From positions 124,001 to 188,000 of the forward strand of contig NZ_RZTZ01000008.1 of assembly GCF_004005475.1 (NCBI RefSeq): DNA of 64,000 nucleotides, given 5' to 3'. Each line of letters starts with the position of its first letter. The first letter of the stretch is position 1. A program made the position numbers and the translations under genes. The notes under the pieces are model-generated. The model was not told where the DNA came from. It saw only the letters and a list, made by a program, of their open reading frames with translations, and searched no databases. The stretch comes from Niallia taxi. Lineage in GTDB: Bacteria; Bacillota; Bacilli; Bacillales; Cytobacillaceae. Shown piece after piece: positions 32,167-41,880 of this stretch.

Positions 32167-33033
32167 ATGAATGCAGAAGAATTGAAAACGAAGATTCAGA
32201 AATTATCAATATGGAAAAAAGGGGACCAGCGCGCCCCTCATAAGCTGCTATTAATTCTTTATGCCTTAGGACAGATGCAAGCACATAGTGATAGATTAAT
32301 TCCATATGAAATAACTAGAGTAAAGCTGACAGAATTACTGCGAGAATTTGGTCCAATCCGCAAATCTTATCATCCAGAAGAGCCGTTTGTCCGGTTAAAG
32401 AAGGATGGAATTTGGATGTTGGATAAAGAGGTAAATGAAAAAAGCCCCAATAATCGGCAGCTGATAAATGATCATGTGTCAGCTGGTTTTACAAGTGAGA
32501 TTTTTAACCTTTTATATGACAATCAAAGTCTGATGCAGGAGATTTCTCAAGTAATATTGGATCAGCACTTCCCAGAAACCTTGCATGAGGATCTTTTAGA
32601 TGCGGTTGGTCTTGATTTTACTTTATATACAAGGAGGAAAAGAGATCCTAAATTTAGAGACCGAATTTTAAGAGCATATGGATACAGCTGTGCAATTTGT
32701 GGTTTTAATGTCCGATTAGCTGATACACTTGTTGGGATTGAAGCGGCTCATATTAAGTGGCATCAAGCAGGAGGACCTGATACAGAAGAAAATGGAATTG
32801 CCTTATGCGCGCTGCATCATAAGCTATTTGATAGAGGTGTATTTACATTATCAGAGGAACGCAGAATGCTTGTTTCTCAAGATGCACATGGTACACATGG
32901 ATTTGAAGAATGGTTAATGAAATTTAATGGAAAACCCGTCCGTGAACCAATTCAAGCCTATTATTATCCAAAGCAGTCTTATTTGAATTGGCATGTGAAG
33001 GAGGTTTTTAGAGGACCGAGCTACATGATTTAA
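32167..33033 (+). CDS. HNH endonuclease of the phosphorothioated-DNA-binding restriction type
   Basis: 288 residues from ATG 32167 (GGTGATA just upstream; ATG 32155 overlaps that site). The N-terminal half is the sulfur-binding-domain type: KGDQRAPHKLLLILYALGQMQ and YHPEEPFVRLKKDGIW. The C-terminal half is a zinc-binding HNH: YGYSCAICGFNVRLADTLVGIEAAHIKWHQAGGPDTEENGIALCALHHKLFDRGVF, with His, Asn and His all present. Enzymes of this architecture (ScoMcrA-like) cut phosphorothioate-modified or methylated DNA. No dnd or ssp modification genes are in the window, so it acts as a stand-alone type IV barrier. Confidence 0.88.
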   Translation: MNAEELKTKIQKLSIWKKGDQRAPHKLLLILYALGQMQAHSDRLIPYEITRVKLTELLREFGPIRKSYHPEEPFVRLKKDGIWMLDKEVNEKSPNNRQLINDHVSAGFTSEIFNLLYDNQSLMQEISQVILDQHFPETLHEDLLDAVGLDFTLYTRRKRDPKFRDRILRAYGYSCAICGFNVRLADTLVGIEAAHIKWHQAGGPDTEENGIALCALHHKLFDRGVFTLSEERRMLVSQDAHGTHGFEEWLMKFNGKPVREPIQAYYYPKQSYLNWHVKEVFRGPSYMI

Positions 33034-33041
33034 ATAATAGT

Positions 33042-33082
33042 GGAGGAGCTATTAGTGATAATCCTAACAGCTCTTTATTTTA
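33042..33082 (+). terminator. Terminator of the HNH gene
   Basis: GAGCT..ATTAG pairs with CTAA..AGCTC, followed by TTTATTTT. Confidence 0.65.
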
Positions 33083-33191
33083 GTTAATCAATAGTATTTA
33101 GTGACCAAACGTAGTCACTTAACGATTAAAAATGCAGTGTGTATCTGAAAAATTAATGCTAAAAAGTGAGGTTTTTTCACTCAACGCAACA

Positions 33192-33220
33192 ATATGGTGT
33201 CTAGTTATAGACACCATTAA
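33192..33220. repeat. Dispersed palindrome, copy 3
   Basis: ATGGTGTCTA and TAGACACCAT are perfect arms around GTTA. It lies in the 360-bp gap after the HNH gene; a smaller repeat AGTGAC..GTCACT occurs at about 33100-33119. Nothing else recognisable in the gap. Confidence 0.6.
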
Positions 33221-33393
33221 TAATACTTGATATTAATGAGTTTTTTACAGATATACACTTTTGAAAAAATCTTATAAATAGGTACAGTCACTAGTTGAAT
33301 TCTCCAAGTAGTGCTATGTGCTAGTTCTACCTTAATCCACAATTCCTTTCAAACTAAAAGAAGTACGAGAAGGGAGGAGGTGAAGGAAGAAGA

Positions 33394-34230
33394 CTAGCTT
33401 AAATACAAACGAAAGCCAATAATAATTAACAGCACAGACAGCATCTGCAATATGACTTTTCCTGGTAGTTTTTTCGAAAGCAGTACGCCAACCTGGGAGC
33501 CGATTAGTACGCCGAAACCACCCCATAAGACAATTTGCCAATCAATACTGCTGTAAAAGATTTGCGAAATAGCACCTACAGATGAATAAATGGTAAGTGA
33601 AAATATGGACGTTGCAGTAGCAATATGTGTTGGAACCTTAAAGCCATATATCAATATTGGTACAAGGAGCCAGCCGCCGCCAATTCCTAAATAGCTGGAA
33701 AGCACCCCCATCATAAATCCAATTGGGAGGATGTAGGCTATTGGTAAATGTGCTGCATTTTCCAAAACAGCGTACTCTTCACGTGTAGCAGCAATTTCAT
33801 CTTTCACGGTTCCTTCTTGCCCTAATTGACGCGCTTTTTTCTTTCTTAGATTCGCGAACGGGGAATTTTTTGCAAAAAGAAATATCCCTAAAGCAACTAA
33901 GATTGTTGCAAAAATAATATAAAAATAGCTAGATGAGTAGATTTGCAGAAGCCATACACCCAGAATAGAACCTGGGATAGCACCAGTAGCTAGTTTTAAG
34001 CCTGTGTGATAATGAATCCGTTTTTGTTTTGCATAGCCGACTACCCCTGACAGGGAGTTGATTAAAACAATCACGATTCCAGAACCAGCAGCAAGGGCAG
34101 GGTCCATTTGAAACACCAGCAATAATGCAGGAACAAAGATAAAGCCGCCGCCAGAGCCGACAATTGTTCCATAGCCACCTGCAATAATGCCAATGATAAT
34201 TAATATTAAACCTGTTATGATATCCATCAT
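33394..34230 (-). CDS. TSUP family (TauE/SafE) sulfite/sulfonate exporter-like permease
   Basis: 278 residues with eight hydrophobic segments in two repeats. The repeat motifs are GGYGTIVGSGGGFIFVPALLLVFQMDPALAAGSGI and GVLSSYLGIGGGWLLVPILIYGFKVPTHIATATS. A charged loop lies at about residues 122-150. TSUP proteins move sulfite, sulfate or sulfoacetate. Its place after a LysR regulator and beside a sulfatase/FGE cluster suggests export of inorganic sulfur released from sulfated sugars, an inference from context. Confidence 0.88.
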   Translation of the reverse strand: MMDIITGLILIIIGIIAGGYGTIVGSGGGFIFVPALLLVFQMDPALAAGSGIVIVLINSLSGVVGYAKQKRIHYHTGLKLATGAIPGSILGVWLLQIYSSSYFYIIFATILVALGIFLFAKNSPFANLRKKKARQLGQEGTVKDEIAATREEYAVLENAAHLPIAYILPIGFMMGVLSSYLGIGGGWLLVPILIYGFKVPTHIATATSIFSLTIYSSVGAISQIFYSSIDWQIVLWGGFGVLIGSQVGVLLSKKLPGKVILQMLSVLLIIIGFRLYLS

Positions 34231-34389
34231 CGTTCCTCCTTTTTCTTATACCTTAAGGCTATCAAAGGAAGTGATGATTGTATATTTGAATAATTTTATA
34301 GCCTATAAGCAACTGTTATACCCATTATATAAACCTAAAGTTAATAGGAAAAAGCAGGCTGTTTTTAGAGAAAACGCCTGCTGGAAAAT

Positions 34390-35271
34390 TTACTGTCGAA
34401 TAAATTGGACGAAATATTTTAATCCGGATTTTTTAAAGCGATGAGATTTCTGCACCATCCATAAATCGCGGGATATAAGGAAATTGGTTATCTTCACTTC
34501 ATGCAGAGTTCCGCTCTTTATTTCCTTTGTGACAGTTAATCTTGGCATGATGCTCACACCTAAATCGGCTTCGACAGCACTTTTTATGGATTGATAGCTT
34601 CCTAGCTCCATTGCACTTTTAATATTACCGAGCACACCATGCTCGTTTAATGCATTTTCCACAATAAGCCGTGTCCCAGAATCTGTTTCTCTCCAAATCA
34701 TTTTTGCTTCGGAAAGCTCTTGGATACTGATATGATCTCTGCTGCTCCAGAGATGAGCAGGGGAGGTGACGAGAATTAGTTCATCATCGGCAAATTTCTC
34801 GCGGATAAGCTCTTTATTTTCTACAGCACCCTCAACAAAGGCAATGTCAATTTCATTATTTTCAAGTTTTGCCAATATGGTAGGGGTGTTGCCAATGGAA
34901 AGGCTAAACTTTAAGTCTGGATAGCTTCTGTTGAATTCTCCGAGTAAACCAGGCAATAAATATTCGCCGATCGTCGAACTTGCCCCGATATTTAAGACAA
35001 TCTCCTCATTTCCGGTCAATTCCTGGATTGCCGCAAAGGAAAGCTTGGAATACTCTACGATTTCCTTTGCAAATGGATAGAGAATTTCACCTGCTTTAGA
35101 TAACGTTAATTTCCCGGCATTTCGTTCAAACAGCTGTGCTTTATAGACTTCCTCTAATTGTCGTATTTGCCTTGTCACTGCTGGCTGTGTGACAAAGCTT
35201 AAGCGAGCCGCCTGACTAATCGTACCTTCCTCAACAACAAGGCAAAACATTTTCAAACTTTCTATATTCAC
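34390..35271 (-). CDS. LysR family transcriptional regulator (CysL/CbbR-like)
   Basis: 293 residues. N-terminal HTH: MNIESLKMFCLVVEEGTISQAARLSFVTQPAVTRQIRQLEEVYKAQLFERN. The effector domain (about residues 90-290) shows LNIGASSTIGEYLLPGLLGEFNRSYPDLKFSLSIGNT, typical of CysL/CbbR-type members that regulate sulfur or carbon assimilation. It is 160 bp upstream of the TSUP gene on the same strand and probably controls it. Confidence 0.9.
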   Translation of the reverse strand: MNIESLKMFCLVVEEGTISQAARLSFVTQPAVTRQIRQLEEVYKAQLFERNAGKLTLSKAGEILYPFAKEIVEYSKLSFAAIQELTGNEEIVLNIGASSTIGEYLLPGLLGEFNRSYPDLKFSLSIGNTPTILAKLENNEIDIAFVEGAVENKELIREKFADDELILVTSPAHLWSSRDHISIQELSEAKMIWRETDSGTRLIVENALNEHGVLGNIKSAMELGSYQSIKSAVEADLGVSIMPRLTVTKEIKSGTLHEVKITNFLISRDLWMVQKSHRFKKSGLKYFVQFIRQ

Positions 35272-35316
35272 GTAATAATCTCCACCTTAAAAAGTAATTT
35301 ATCCAGAATGAAGCTA

Positions 35317-36276
35317 TTACTTAACATCTGCAACACATCGAAAGCCAAGATGCCCAGATGAACTGTCTGGTGTATTGGAGGTCCGAGCAGCAACCCGATA
35401 ACGATTGCAATAAGATTCATGACAAAGGTAGGAGCCACCCCTCATAACTTTTGTTTCTCCGTTTTCCGGTCCTTGCGGATTTGTCCGTCCGCCTCGATCA
35501 TGGATGCTTCTGCTAAACCACTCGGAGCACCATTCCCATACATTTCCAGAAGTATTATACAGCCCGTATCCGTTCGGAGGGAAAGACTGAGCCGGAGCAG
35601 TTCCTGCATAGCCGTCTTCCTTTGTATTTATTCTTGGGAATACACCTTGCCATATATTGCAATAATGCTCGCCGTTTGGTGTTAGTTCGTCTCCCCAAGG
35701 ATATTTTTTTCTTTCAAGTCCGCCTCTGGCAGCATATTCCCACTCGGCTTCAGTAGGAAGTCGCTTGCCTGCCCAGCGGCAAAATGCATTGGCATCATTC
35801 CAAGAAATATGCACAACAGGGTGATTCATACGGTCTTCAATATGAGAGCCAGGACCTTCAGGGGCTTTCCAATATGCTCCGTTAACACCGTGCCACCAAG
35901 GCGTATTGGGAACAGGCGGTGTTTGCCTCAGCTGAATTGGTGAGAGGAACAGATAAAAAACAAAGGACCAGCCGAAGTTTTCGGCTTCTGTTACATAGCC
36001 CGTATCCTCCACAAATGCTGCAAACTCTTCATTTGTTACACAATAAGAATCTATTAGAAAGGAATCAAGCTCAATTTTGCGGACGGGACCTTCACCGTCT
36101 GCTGGAAACCCTTCCTTTTCCGTTGTTCCCATAAAAAACTCACCGCCTTGTAACTGGACCATTTTGTTTCTAAATTTCACTTCCAGATTAGCTGCAGGTA
36201 TGTCAACATATGTTTGCATACTTTTACTTTCTGTTTCTTTTCTACGAACTGCACAGCATGATTGTGTTTCCTTCAT
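35317..36276 (-). CDS. Formylglycine-generating enzyme (sulfatase-modifying factor)
   Basis: 319 residues. FGE-sulfatase fold landmarks: GGEFFMGTTEKEGFPADGEGPVRKIELDSFLIDSYCVTNEEFAAFV, HPVVHISWNDANAFCRWAGKRLPTEAEWEYAARGG, and NTSGNVWEWCSEWF. The catalytic Cys pair is visible in GGSYLCHESYCNRYRVAAR, so this is an active aerobic type. It oxidises the Cys of CxPxR in sulfatases to formylglycine in the cytoplasm. Its ATG directly abuts the LacI stop. It is divergent from two sulfatase genes with the CxPxR motif, its evident clients. Confidence 0.93.
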   Translation of the reverse strand: MKETQSCCAVRRKETESKSMQTYVDIPAANLEVKFRNKMVQLQGGEFFMGTTEKEGFPADGEGPVRKIELDSFLIDSYCVTNEEFAAFVEDTGYVTEAENFGWSFVFYLFLSPIQLRQTPPVPNTPWWHGVNGAYWKAPEGPGSHIEDRMNHPVVHISWNDANAFCRWAGKRLPTEAEWEYAARGGLERKKYPWGDELTPNGEHYCNIWQGVFPRINTKEDGYAGTAPAQSFPPNGYGLYNTSGNVWEWCSEWFSRSIHDRGGRTNPQGPENGETKVMRGGSYLCHESYCNRYRVAARTSNTPDSSSGHLGFRCVADVK

Positions 36277-37329
36277 TTAGATCACTTCCTCTTGTGTAAG
36301 GTGGTTTCTGTGAATGACTGACTTGCGGTCTGTAATAGTTGAATCTATTAAAACCTCTTGATTAAATTCTATAGCATCCTGCAGATAGCGAAATAAAAGA
36401 CTTGCTGCTTCCATTCCCATTTGAAAGGCTGGAACATACACACTTGTTACAGCAGGGAAGCATTGTTCGCCATCACCGTATCGATGCTCAATTGTAGCTA
36501 TTGATACATCATGTGGAACCTTTAATTGAAGATTGTTTAAATAATTGATTGTCTGCTGGACGATGGAAATATCTTGTACTAAAAGGGCGGTTGGCTTATC
36601 TCCGTTGCTGAAAATTTGACTTAATAGCTGGATATAAGCTTCAAGACTGCCTGTATGATGATGAACATCAATTTGCAGCAATTCTTTATTTGCTGCTGAA
36701 TATTCGTGCGTGACGCTTTTGATTATTTTCTCCTCTGTGCTGATGATGGCAATATGTTTATGGTGATGGCTAGTAAAATGATCTAGCAGGTCTTTGTTAT
36801 ATTGCTTGTACTTTGCATAAACATTTAAGCCGATATGGTCGACTGTTTTCTCTCCAATATAGACCATCGGCATTTTTAATTGGAGAAGCTCCAGGAAGGC
36901 GTCGCAGATAAGCGGGGTTCCACCCAATATGAGTCCGTCAATTTTCTTTTGTTTAATAAAGCTGTAATACTGGGGAGGGCACTCATTTCCTTGAATTTGC
37001 TCTTTTGTAGCTGTTTCATTAATTAATAAAAGGTGATACCCATACTTTATTAATAGTTTGTTAACGCCATTAATAAATTCAAGTAAATATGTATTGGACG
37101 TGCCTTCAATAGAAGGGGTTTGAAACGGAAAATAAAGTCCAATCAATTTCGTTTCATTATTCGCTAGATTTTGAGCGATGGAGCTTGGTGTAAAATTCAG
37201 CTTTTCTACGGCATCCATTACCTTCTTTTCTGTTTTGCTGCTTGTGTAGCCGCTTTTGTTTAGTACTCTTGAAACAGTGGAAATAGATACTCCTGCTAGA
37301 TTTGCAACATCATAAATAGATACCTTCAA
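36277..37329 (-). CDS. LacI family transcriptional regulator of the sulfatase cluster
   Basis: 350 residues from TTG 37329 (GTGGTGAG upstream; GTG 37341 would add four residues). HTH: VSIYDVANLAGVSISTVSRVLNKSGYTSSKTEKKVMDAVEKLNFTPSSIAQNL. The periplasmic-binding-like ligand domain follows (LIGLYFPFQTPSIEG...GLILGGTP). Four copies of TGGAAGCGCTTCTA surround its own promoter and the sulfatase, GPH1 and GPH2 promoters; this is the classical type of LacI operator with a central CG, so it is the probable repressor. It ends adjacent to the FGE gene. Confidence 0.92.
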   Translation of the reverse strand: MKVSIYDVANLAGVSISTVSRVLNKSGYTSSKTEKKVMDAVEKLNFTPSSIAQNLANNETKLIGLYFPFQTPSIEGTSNTYLLEFINGVNKLLIKYGYHLLLINETATKEQIQGNECPPQYYSFIKQKKIDGLILGGTPLICDAFLELLQLKMPMVYIGEKTVDHIGLNVYAKYKQYNKDLLDHFTSHHHKHIAIISTEEKIIKSVTHEYSAANKELLQIDVHHHTGSLEAYIQLLSQIFSNGDKPTALLVQDISIVQQTINYLNNLQLKVPHDVSIATIEHRYGDGEQCFPAVTSVYVPAFQMGMEAASLLFRYLQDAIEFNQEVLIDSTITDRKSVIHRNHLTQEEVI

Positions 37330-37380
37330 TATACTCACCACTTTTTTATTTATCGACAGATAGAAGCATTAAAAGAATTA

Positions 37381-37394
37381 TGGAAGCGCTTCTA
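37381..37394. promoter_or_regulatory. LacI-type operator 1
   Basis: TGGAAGCGCTTCTA, core GAAGCGCTTC perfectly palindromic, about 50 bp upstream of the LacI start; autoregulation likely. Confidence 0.8.
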
Positions 37395-37550
37395 TATTAA
37401 TACTGCTAATTTACCATTAAAGCATGAACAGGTCAATCGTGTATAAAAGTTCTTTATACCCTATAAATATATTGTTATTGCAAGCGTTTAACAATTTTGA
37501 TAAATTGTACGTAACAAAATGATAAGCGCTTTCAGATTTGGTGATAACAA

Positions 37551-37570
37551 ATGTGGAAGCGCTTCTACAT
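37551..37570. promoter_or_regulatory. LacI-type operator 2 (sulfatase 1 promoter)
   Basis: ATGTGGAAGCGCTTCTACAT is a 20-bp palindrome with one mismatch per arm, ending 24 bp before the sulfatase 1 start. Contains the same 14-mer as operators 1, 3 and 4. A second, weaker cre-like element ATAAGCGCTTTCA lies at about 37522-37534. Confidence 0.8.
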
Positions 37571-37593
37571 TAAAAGTTGGAGGAGAGATACTT

Positions 37594-39368
37594 ATGCGAG
37601 CCATAATGGTGATGTTTGATACGTTAAATAGACATATGCTTCCAAACTATGGGTGTGATTGGATACATGCACCTAATTTTAAAAAGTTAGGAGAAAAAAC
37701 AGTTGTGTTTGATCAGTCCTATGCAGGCAGTCTGCCATGCATGCCGGCAAGAAGAGAGCTTCATACAGGCAGATACAATTTTCTGCACCGCAGCTGGGGT
37801 CCAATTGAACCATTTGATAATTCCATGCCTGAAATCTTAAAAAAAAATGGCGTCTACACCCATTTAGTAACAGATCATCAGCATTATTGGGAGGATGGGG
37901 GAGCAACTTACCATACTACAATTCCTTCGAATTAGTAAGAGGACAAGAGGGTGATCCATGGAAAGGGCATGTTAAGGACCCAGATTATCCGGAAACAGAA
38001 ACAGCAAAATCCCTTGCGAGTAGTAATATGTACAGACAGGACTTAGTTAACCGGACCTATTTTGAAGAAGAGCAAAATCACCCGCAGACTACAACATTCA
38101 ACTTGGGTATGCAATTCATTGAAAAAAATAAGGAGGAAGATAACTGGTTTTTACAGCTCGAAACATTTGACCCGCATGAACCGTTTTTCTCTTATTCGCA
38201 CTACAAAGAACTTTATCCTCATGAATATAGTGGTAAGCACTTTGATTGGCCGCCATATTATTTTGTCCAGGAAAGTGAAGAGGTCGTTTCACATGGGAAG
38301 TACGAATATGCAGCATTATTGAGCATGTGCGACCATTACTTAGGGCAAGTAATTGATTTAATGGACAAAAATGATATGTGGAAAGACACGATGCTTATCG
38401 TCAATACAGATCACGGCTATTTATTGGGAGAGCATGGCTGGTGGTCGAAAAGTGTAATGCCTGTTTATGAAGAAATTGCGCATACGCCATTATTCGTCTG
38501 GGACCCGCGAGTCGGCGTTACAGGGGAAAGACGACAATCGATTGTACAAACAGTTGATATAGCACCAACATTGCTCGAATTCTTTGGTGTTTCACTTCCT
38601 GAGAATATGGATGGACAACCACTGCGCCAAACCATTCAAGCAGATGTACCTATCAGGGAAACGGCGTTATTTGGATACCACGGCGGGCATGTAAATATAA
38701 CAGATGGTAATTATGTATACATGCGGGCACCTGTCGCACCAAAAAATGAGCCACTCTATGAATATACATTGATGCCAACACATATGAGACAGCCATTTGC
38801 CCCAGAAGAGCTGCAAAATATTGAAATTCAACAACCGTTCCCTTTTACGAAGGGCTGCCAGACAATGAAAATTAAGGCAGGCGCCGGGTTTGTGAATGCA
38901 TTTCAATTTGGTTCTAAGCTTTTCGATGTTCATAATGATCCACACCAAATCGAAGAGCTTGAAAATATAGAAGTAGAATTAAAGCTTATTGAAAAGATGG
39001 CAGCACAAATGCGGAAAAATGATGCTCCGACAGAACAATTTGCACGATTAGGCATACCAGAAGATGGCCGCATGACAGTAGAAGAGCTACAAAAGCAGAA
39101 AGAAGAGATTCGGAAAAAGGAACAGATAACAGTGCTTCCAAATCATCCATGGGAAAGGGCTGCCCAAAATCAGCTTCGTGCATTATTGAATATAACTCCC
39201 GAAGAACAGCGAGCTAAATTATTAAACCAGTTTGAAGAATTCGTCCTAAAGACAGCTCTAGATGGAGTTTCAACAGAGGCTGTCCATGAGTTCATTGAGA
39301 CAGTCTATGAAAAGGAGCAAAAGGCAATGGCCCAGTACTTTACAGGGTTGGCAGGAAGAACAAGTTAA
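37594..39368 (+). pseudogene. Sulfatase 1 (formylglycine-dependent), frameshifted
   Basis: The reading frame from ATG 37594 (after GGAGGAGAGA) ends prematurely at 37935, while an adjacent frame continues to 39368. The first part has FDTLNRHMLPNYGCDWIHAPNF and the active site SLPCMPARRELHTGRY (CxPxR). It runs through DHQHYWEDGGATYH; from about 37911-37921 the other frame takes over with NSFELVRGQEGDPWKG and then the rest of a complete sulfatase, including DTMLIVNTDHGYLLGEHGWW. One missing base would restore about 590 residues. No signal peptide, so the product is cytoplasmic. Either a recent inactivation or a sequencing slip. Confidence 0.9.
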
Positions 39369-39398
39369 CAGGAATTTTGCCAAGAAAGGATGATGACA

Positions 39399-40304
39399 AT
39401 GTATCTTGTTATGGATATGGGAGGAACATTTATTAAATATGCCCTGCTTAATTCGGCAGGAACGATTATCAACAAAAACAAAAAGCCGACAGTTAAAACA
39501 AATCTGCCTGATTTTAAGGAAGCTTTATTTTCCATCATTGAAGAGCATGATTTAACTAGCATCAAAGGGATTGCGATAAGCTGTCCAGGCACAGTGGATG
39601 TTAATAGCGGTGTCATTTATTACGGTGGTTCCTTTCCGTTTTTGCATGAGGTAAATCTTGCAGATATGATACAAAGCAAATATAACATAGAAACAACGGT
39701 GGAAAACGATGGCAAGTGTGCAGCATTAGCTGAACTTTGGCTTGGCAGTATTAAAGGAAAAAAAGATGCTGTTGTATTAGTGCTTGGGAGCGGCGTTGGT
39801 GGTGGAGTTATTTTAGATGGAAAGTTGCATCGCGGAGTGAATCTTTCAGCAGGGGAAATCAGCTATGTTATGAGCAATTTAGATCCAATTACGAAAGAAA
39901 CAAGCTTTATGGGTGCTTTAGGTTCTGGTGCATTAATGGTGCGCAGCATAGCAGAAGGTAAGCAGCTTGAAGACTTAACCGATGGTGAAGCCGTATTTAA
40001 CTATATAAATAATGGCGACAAGGAAGCGATGAAGATTTTTGATGATTTTTGTATACACGTAGCAGGTCAAATCCTTAATCTTCAATATATTTTAGACCCA
40101 GAGATATTTGCCATTGGCGGTGGTGTCAGTGCTCAAAAGATTCTATTAGAACGAATTAAGTGGGCAGTAGAGGAAATTAAACAGGCAAATCCGATGCATA
40201 TGGCGAACCCAAATATTGTTGCTTGTCTTTTCCGCAATGATGCGAACCTATATGGAGCATTGTATCATTTCTTTGTGAGCAAAGAGGGAGCATTTGTAGG
40301 CTGA
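39399..40304 (+). CDS. ROK family sugar kinase
   Basis: 301 residues from ATG 39399 (AAGGA upstream; earlier ATGs at 39390 and 39393 overlap it). N-terminal phosphate motif DMGGTFIKYALLNSAG; second motif VVLVLGSGVGGGVILDGKLHRG; LSAGEIS stands where canonical ROK kinases have GExGH and the zinc-binding CxCGxxGC is absent, so this is a divergent, zinc-free ROK kinase. Sugar specificity unknown. It lies 30 bp after sulfatase 1 and would phosphorylate the desulfated sugar. Confidence 0.88.
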   Translation: MYLVMDMGGTFIKYALLNSAGTIINKNKKPTVKTNLPDFKEALFSIIEEHDLTSIKGIAISCPGTVDVNSGVIYYGGSFPFLHEVNLADMIQSKYNIETTVENDGKCAALAELWLGSIKGKKDAVVLVLGSGVGGGVILDGKLHRGVNLSAGEISYVMSNLDPITKETSFMGALGSGALMVRSIAEGKQLEDLTDGEAVFNYINNGDKEAMKIFDDFCIHVAGQILNLQYILDPEIFAIGGGVSAQKILLERIKWAVEEIKQANPMHMANPNIVACLFRNDANLYGALYHFFVSKEGAFVG

Positions 40305-40349
40305 AAAGGATAGAGGCAGCAAATGTCTGCCTCCAAAAACCTATGAATA

Positions 40350-40378
40350 TTTGTGGAAGCGCTTCTATATTTTATAAT
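40350..40378 (+). promoter_or_regulatory. LacI-type operator 3 inside the GPH1 promoter
   Basis: TGGAAGCGCTTCTA at 40354-40367 sits between a weak -35 (TTTGTG, 40350-40355) and TATAAT (40373-40378), an arrangement that would block polymerase directly. Confidence 0.75.
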
Positions 40379-40402
40379 GTAACTTTACGGAGGGAAAAAC
40401 AG

Positions 40403-41785
40403 ATGAGTACAAAATCAAGAGCCCAAAAAAGCGATATATTTTTCTATTCACTTGGCGGATTTGGATCAAATCTTCTATTCACATTAACAACGTCCTTTTT
40501 AATGTATTTCTATACAGATGTATTTAAAATATCACCATTAGCAGTAGGTTCGGTATTTTTACTCGTTAGAGTTATTGATGCCATTTTAGATCCGTTTATT
40601 GGCATGCTTGCTGACAGAACAAGAAGCAAGTGGGGTACATATCGTCCGTGGTTAATGTTTGGTTCGCCATTATTAGCAGCCATGACATTACTGTTATTCA
40701 GTGCACCAGATTTAAGCGCATCTAATAAAATCTTTTATGCGATCGCTGTGTATGTTGGCTATTCTTTAGTTTCTTCACTTGTCAATATTCCATATCATGC
40801 CTTAACACCAATTTTGAGTCAGGACCCAAGTCAGCGGACTGTCATTGTAACAGCTAAACAGCTTATGGGCAGTCTTGGAACATTGTTGATTTCTGGTGCA
40901 GCACTACCAGTTGTTGCGTTCTTCGGCAGTGGAGAAAAAGGCTGGTTCTTCACCACATTAGCATTTTCTGTCGTTACGATTGCATCCTATTGGTTCTGTG
41001 CACTCGGTGCTAAAAATGCAGATAACGCACAGGTTAATAATCAGAAAGCACTGAATTCTCACGAAGGTCATCCGCCGCTCAAGGAGCAGCTGGAAATCAT
41101 TTCAAAAAATGGACCGTTACTTGCCTTATTAATCGCTGGCTTTGCTAATATGACAGCACAAATTGTCAACTCGCAAACTGCTATTTACTACTGGCAATAT
41201 AATATTGGCAGGGAGGATTTATACTCCCAATTATTCATTTGGGGGACATTGTTATCAATTCCTGCGTTTCTGTCTATTCCATGGTTCGTCACCAAATTTG
41301 GCAAGAAAATAGTGTTTATTGTTTCGTGTTTGATAACGATTTTACCGCTTGTAATTTTGTTATTCTCCTCCTACGAAAATATAGCGGAAATTTTTACATT
41401 ATCTGTTTTAGTGAAAGTTCTCGGCCCTTTATCAGGTGTTCTTCCATGGATTATGATTGCAGACTGTGTTGATTATGGAAAATGGAAAACAGGCATTAAC
41501 GGATCAGCAACGATTCACTCGATGATGCTGTTTACAAATAAATTAGCTGCAGCACTTGGCGGGATTCTTGCTGGTGCTCTCCTTGGTACTGCTGGATATG
41601 TCGCAGGTCAGCAGCAAACAACAGAAGCATTAAATATGATTACCTACCTTTATTTCCTTGCCCCTGTTCTTGGCTATATTATTGCTATAATTGCGTTTAA
41701 TTTCTATGGAATTACTCCAGAGGTACAAGCTAAAATGGCAAAAGAAATAGACGAAAGAGAGAATCAAAATAAAGTAGTTAGCTAA
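40403..41785 (+). CDS. GPH family sugar:cation symporter, copy 1
   Basis: 460 residues from ATG 40403 (GGAGGG upstream). It has 12 membrane segments and glycoside-pentoside-hexuronide symporter motifs: SFLMYFYTDVFKISPLAVGSVFLLVRVIDAILDPFIGMLADRTRSKWGTYRPWLMFGSPLLA and the second-half DCVDYGKWKTGINGSATIHSMM. GPH carriers move glycosides or uronides with Na+ or H+. It probably imports the sulfated or desulfated sugar handled by the cluster. A near-paralogue follows at 42065. Confidence 0.92.
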   Translation: MSTKSRAQKSDIFFYSLGGFGSNLLFTLTTSFLMYFYTDVFKISPLAVGSVFLLVRVIDAILDPFIGMLADRTRSKWGTYRPWLMFGSPLLAAMTLLLFSAPDLSASNKIFYAIAVYVGYSLVSSLVNIPYHALTPILSQDPSQRTVIVTAKQLMGSLGTLLISGAALPVVAFFGSGEKGWFFTTLAFSVVTIASYWFCALGAKNADNAQVNNQKALNSHEGHPPLKEQLEIISKNGPLLALLIAGFANMTAQIVNSQTAIYYWQYNIGREDLYSQLFIWGTLLSIPAFLSIPWFVTKFGKKIVFIVSCLITILPLVILLFSSYENIAEIFTLSVLVKVLGPLSGVLPWIMIADCVDYGKWKTGINGSATIHSMMLFTNKLAAALGGILAGALLGTAGYVAGQQQTTEALNMITYLYFLAPVLGYIIAIIAFNFYGITPEVQAKMAKEIDERENQNKVVS

Positions 41786-41798
41786 TCTTCCTATAAAT

Positions 41799-41831
41799 TA
41801 AGCCGACTTACTAATAAGTCGGCTTAATTTA
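41799..41831 (+). terminator. Terminator after GPH1
   Basis: TTAAGCCGACTTA pairs with TAAGTCGGCTTAA around CTAA, followed by TTT. Confidence 0.85.
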
Positions 41832-41880
41832 GAAGTAATAAGAAAGCGTTTCCTGAAATGCTTTGAATATATAAAACTTC

